Shown here: piece by piece, positions 62,326-64,000 of the stretch | How the letters are laid out: each line of letters starts with the position of its first letter | Position numbering within the stretch: position 1 is the stretch's first letter | Assembly (NCBI GenBank): GCA_016187935.1 | Contig: JACPIU010000035.1 | Span: forward strand, 1 to 64,000 | Reading direction: 5' to 3' | From: Bdellovibrio sp. | Lineage (GTDB): Bacteria > Bdellovibrionota > Bacteriovoracia > Bacteriovoracales > Bacteriovoracaceae | DNA: 64,000 nt | Program-made: the position numbers and the translations under genes | The notes under the pieces: generated by a model | Told to the model about the DNA's origin: nothing | Database searches by the model: none | What the model saw: the letters and a program-made list of their open reading frames with translations, nothing else

Positions 62326-62718
62326 ATGACGAAGGCCCTTTTTCTTTTCTTACTGCTTGGAACTTTCAATATTTTCGCCAATGAAAGTTCCTATGTTTTA
62401 GAATATTCCCTCTCAAAAAAATCCCTCACCCTTAAAATTTCCACAGTGGCAATATTTGAAACCAGTTGTGAATTGAATACCACCGGCCTCAACATCGTCG
62501 GCCCCGATGGTTTCAATCCTGGTGTTATTGATGTCGTCATTATCCCGACCTCCAATTGTAGAGAGATTCAAGCTCCACACTCAATGACACTGGAACTTCC
62601 CAGAGGCAAAACACTCCCACAAATTCCAAATGGTTTTTACAACATCTATATTAACGGCCAATTCTACCAAGCAATTCTCGTTCTCCCCGGACGAGGCAGT
62701 GAAACGGGTAATGGGTAG
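62326..62718 (+). CDS. small exported protein downstream of the regulator
   Basis: A 130-residue protein with a signal peptide (MTKALFLFLLLGTFNIFA) after a strong aaagaggt site at the ATG at 62326. The mature part is beta-rich with two cysteines (FETSCELN and TSNCREI), which could form one disulfide. It is 66 bases downstream of the TIGR02147-type regulator on the same strand and is possibly its target. No family was recognised. Confidence 0.66.
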   Translation: MTKALFLFLLLGTFNIFANESSYVLEYSLSKKSLTLKISTVAIFETSCELNTTGLNIVGPDGFNPGVIDVVIIPTSNCREIQAPHSMTLELPRGKTLPQIPNGFYNIYINGQFYQAILVLPGRGSETGNG

Positions 62719-62732
62719 AGCACACTCAGAGG

Positions 62733-62764
62733 ATTCTAGGACGTCCTAAAATCAGGCCTAGAAT
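62733..62764. terminator. hairpin after the small exported gene
   Basis: Arms ATTCTAGG and CCTAGAAT separated by 16 bases, with an inner perfect palindrome TAGGACGTCCTA (62737-62748). It starts 15 bases after the gene's stop. No T run follows. Confidence 0.45.
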
Positions 62765-63079
62765 TCTCAGGAGGAAAGTTGTACCAGGACTTTTTTCAAA
62801 CGAAGCGGTCACATGATACAGAACTTGGCCTCATCATCTGCCTTATAGACCATCTTTTCTGCATACGTAAGCTCATTATGGAATTCTCGCTCTCGGCCAG
62901 GGAGTTTTTTCAAAAATGATTCCATGAATGATCCCTCTGAATGAAAATGCGACATTCGTCTTCCAGAGATTGAACTTTCCCATTGATGGGCCTGTCGATA
63001 TTAGGACGTACTGGAGGCAGCGCGTCTTTGCCATGTATATTCAAGTGCTTGCACGTCTTAATTGGATAGCCATATATTA
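62765..63079. other. non-coding stretch with possible ORF debris
   Basis: No supported gene. On the minus strand a 38-codon ORF (62809-62925) starts MESFLKKLPGREREFHNE. A second open stretch without ATG in another frame ends at 62910. The two join if one base is missing in a T/A homopolymer near 62908-62917. This could be a decayed gene, but neither piece matches a known family. Confidence 0.25.
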
Positions 63080-63132
63080 ATCCAACATATAGAATATTTT
63101 TCTATTTACTGGATATAAAATGCGATTATAAT
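63080..63132 (+). promoter_or_regulatory. abiE promoter with overlapping inverted repeat
   Basis: A symmetric inverted repeat at 63080-63114: ATCCA and ATAGAA on the left, TTCTAT and TGGAT on the right, both centred on 63097. It overlaps a TTTACT -35 box (63105-63110), with TATAAT as -10 (63127-63132) at 16-base spacing. AbiEi antitoxins repress their own operon by binding inverted repeats, so this is a likely autoregulatory operator. Confidence 0.55.
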
Positions 63133-63172
63133 ACCCATATATATATATTATTTCTATATATAGGATATTAAA

Positions 63173-63802
63173 ATGGAAGAAATACTCCAAAATATAGAAA
63201 CACCCTATCTTACTACTGAATTTCTCTTGAGTTTATATTCGGGCCATAAGGCAGGACGAGATAAGCTTAAAAATTTAGTCCGTTCAAGGGACCTCATACA
63301 TATTAAGCAAGGTCTGTATCTGTTGGGAGAAAAATACAAAAGGTCATACTCCAAAGAAGTACTCTCTGGCATGATTTATGGGCCATCGGCGATTTCTTTT
63401 GAGTATGCGTTATCCTATCACGGCATGATTCCCGAGCGGGTAGAAACAGTGACTTGCATCTGCTTTAAGCGCGATAAGAATTTCACCACACCTGTCGGTG
63501 CATTTCACTACAAGTACATTGCCAAAGATCTCTATCCAGTAGGCCTAAAATTTCACCAGACAGAGTTGGGCAATTTTTTTATGGCAACCAAAGAGAAAGC
63601 TCTTTGCGATTTGGCCTATTTCCAAAAATTTAAAGATGAAAAAGCGGCCCTGGAATTTGCATGCCAAGACTTACGTATCGAAGAGGCGGCACTTAAAGAA
63701 CTCGACCTGAGTTTGCTTTTTCTATTATCCAAAGTCTACCAAAGGGCCAGTACTCATGCCTTGCTTGACGCTTTAATCGCCCTCAACAGCAAGAGGAATT
63801 AG
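63173..63802 (+). CDS. abiEi: AbiEi-type antitoxin (type IV toxin-antitoxin)
   Basis: A 209-residue antitoxin. The N-terminal winged-helix region (YLTTEFLLSLYSGHKAGRDK, LVRSRDLIHIKQGLYLLG) binds DNA, and the rest (GMIYGPSAISFEYALSYHGM; FFMATKEKALCDLAYF) is the AbiEi C-terminal domain. AbiEi keeps the AbiEii nucleotidyltransferase toxin in check and represses the promoter. The toxin gene begins 2 bases after its stop, as usual for this pair. Such systems give abortive phage resistance or stabilise mobile DNA. Confidence 0.9.
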   Translation: MEEILQNIETPYLTTEFLLSLYSGHKAGRDKLKNLVRSRDLIHIKQGLYLLGEKYKRSYSKEVLSGMIYGPSAISFEYALSYHGMIPERVETVTCICFKRDKNFTTPVGAFHYKYIAKDLYPVGLKFHQTELGNFFMATKEKALCDLAYFQKFKDEKAALEFACQDLRIEEAALKELDLSLLFLLSKVYQRASTHALLDALIALNSKRN

Positions 63803-63804
63803 TC

Positions 63805-64000
63805 ATGCATCAAGCAATCAAGGAAATGTTGTCCCCTTATCAATGTAAAACACCCGAGCAATATAAAAATGCTTTAAAAGAGATCGTGCAAGAAATTGCC
63901 CTACTCGGTTTATCACGCCAAGATTTTTTTGATAAAGCAGCATTCTATGGTGGTACGGCCTTAAGAATCGCCCACAAGCTTGATCGCTTCTCGGAAGATT
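63805..64000 (+). CDS. abiEii: AbiEii-type nucleotidyltransferase toxin (partial)
   Basis: First 65 codons of the toxin; the rest is beyond the window. FYGGTALRIAHKLDRFSED contains the GG-T-LR and RFSED blocks that hold the nucleotidyltransferase motif of AbiEii/MenT-like toxins, which transfer nucleotides to tRNA acceptor ends. The following Asp residues are cut off. It starts directly after abiEi, so both are made from one message. Confidence 0.88.
   Translation, partial: MHQAIKEMLSPYQCKTPEQYKNALKEIVQEIALLGLSRQDFFDKAAFYGGTALRIAHKLDRFSED

Noticed and set aside
62809-62925. 38-codon minus-strand ORF and adjoining open frame
   Set aside because: Could be a frameshifted old gene but has no recognised homologue; kept only as possible debris.
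1-64000. CRISPR arrays, rRNA, tRNA, riboswitches
   Set aside because: No regularly spaced repeats, rRNA signatures or tRNA cloverleaves were seen on either strand; small structured RNAs could be missed without a covariance search.

Overview
The window reads as chromosomal DNA of a Gram-negative bacterium. Signs are many Sec signal peptides and lipoproteins, FecR-domain envelope proteins, cytochrome bd, an octaheme c-type cytochrome and a BON/CsbD/DUF1328 stress group. The mix of FecR proteins, a SpoIIE/STAS partner-switching locus, a TIGR02147-type regulator, a DUF155 protein and several Cys-rich secreted orphans points to the Bdellovibrionota or a neighbouring deltaproteobacterial lineage. 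This placement is an inference; no rRNA or tRNA gene was seen. Base composition looks moderately AT-rich and fairly even.

Layout. 1-1.4 kb: insertion-sequence debris (IS630-like N-terminus, ISL3 transposase). 1.5-10.4 kb: housekeeping and envelope genes (lipoprotein with a duplicated domain, TMEM68-like acyltransferase, glutaredoxin 2, FecR protein, AbrB-like protein, DUF155 protein, YciO/Sua5-like protein, carotenoid/retinol-type oxidoreductase). 10.8-16.1 kb: a four-gene signalling operon (HAMP-PP2C-HATPase protein, STAS protein, hybrid kinase, single-domain receiver), divergent from a 1060-residue FecR protein. 19.6-22.6 kb: two large repetitive secreted proteins (collagen-like and glycine-rich). 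22.5-25.4 kb: small stress/envelope proteins. 25.6-33.3 kb: PhnA-like, PHP, amino-acid permease, proBA, PilZ, CZB and an EFR1-type flavodoxin/ferredoxin. 33.4-42.2 kb: Cys-rich secreted protein, SDR, PDZ-thioredoxin, cysE-cysK-ABC1 kinase, a tiny cationic peptide ORF and rsgA. 42.2-50.1 kb: octaheme cytochrome, nitronate monooxygenase-like protein, S28-like peptidase lacking its serine, rhomboid protease, a 125-bp palindromic repeat and cydAB. 50.2-60.3 kb: HExxH secreted protein, GH31-CBM20 alpha-glucosidase, a six-hairpin glycosidase and an orphan. 60.3-62.7 kb: Cys-rich secreted proteins around a TIGR02147-type regulator with a palindromic site. 63.1 kb to the end: an AbiE toxin-antitoxin pair, the toxin cut by the window edge.

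How the genes work together. The partner-switching operon is the most system-like locus: phosphatase and kinase-like ATPase domains sit on one membrane protein beside their likely STAS substrate. proB-proA is a proline module and cysE-cysK a cysteine module. The GH31/six-hairpin pair suggests secreted alpha-glucan breakdown. cydAB and the octaheme cytochrome suggest life at low oxygen or with nitrogen oxides.

Three small ORFs (4595-4723, 35336-35467, 40972-41058) are annotated by reading. Starts were moved inward from the longest frame where a Shine-Dalgarno sequence, a signal peptide or an overlap supported it.
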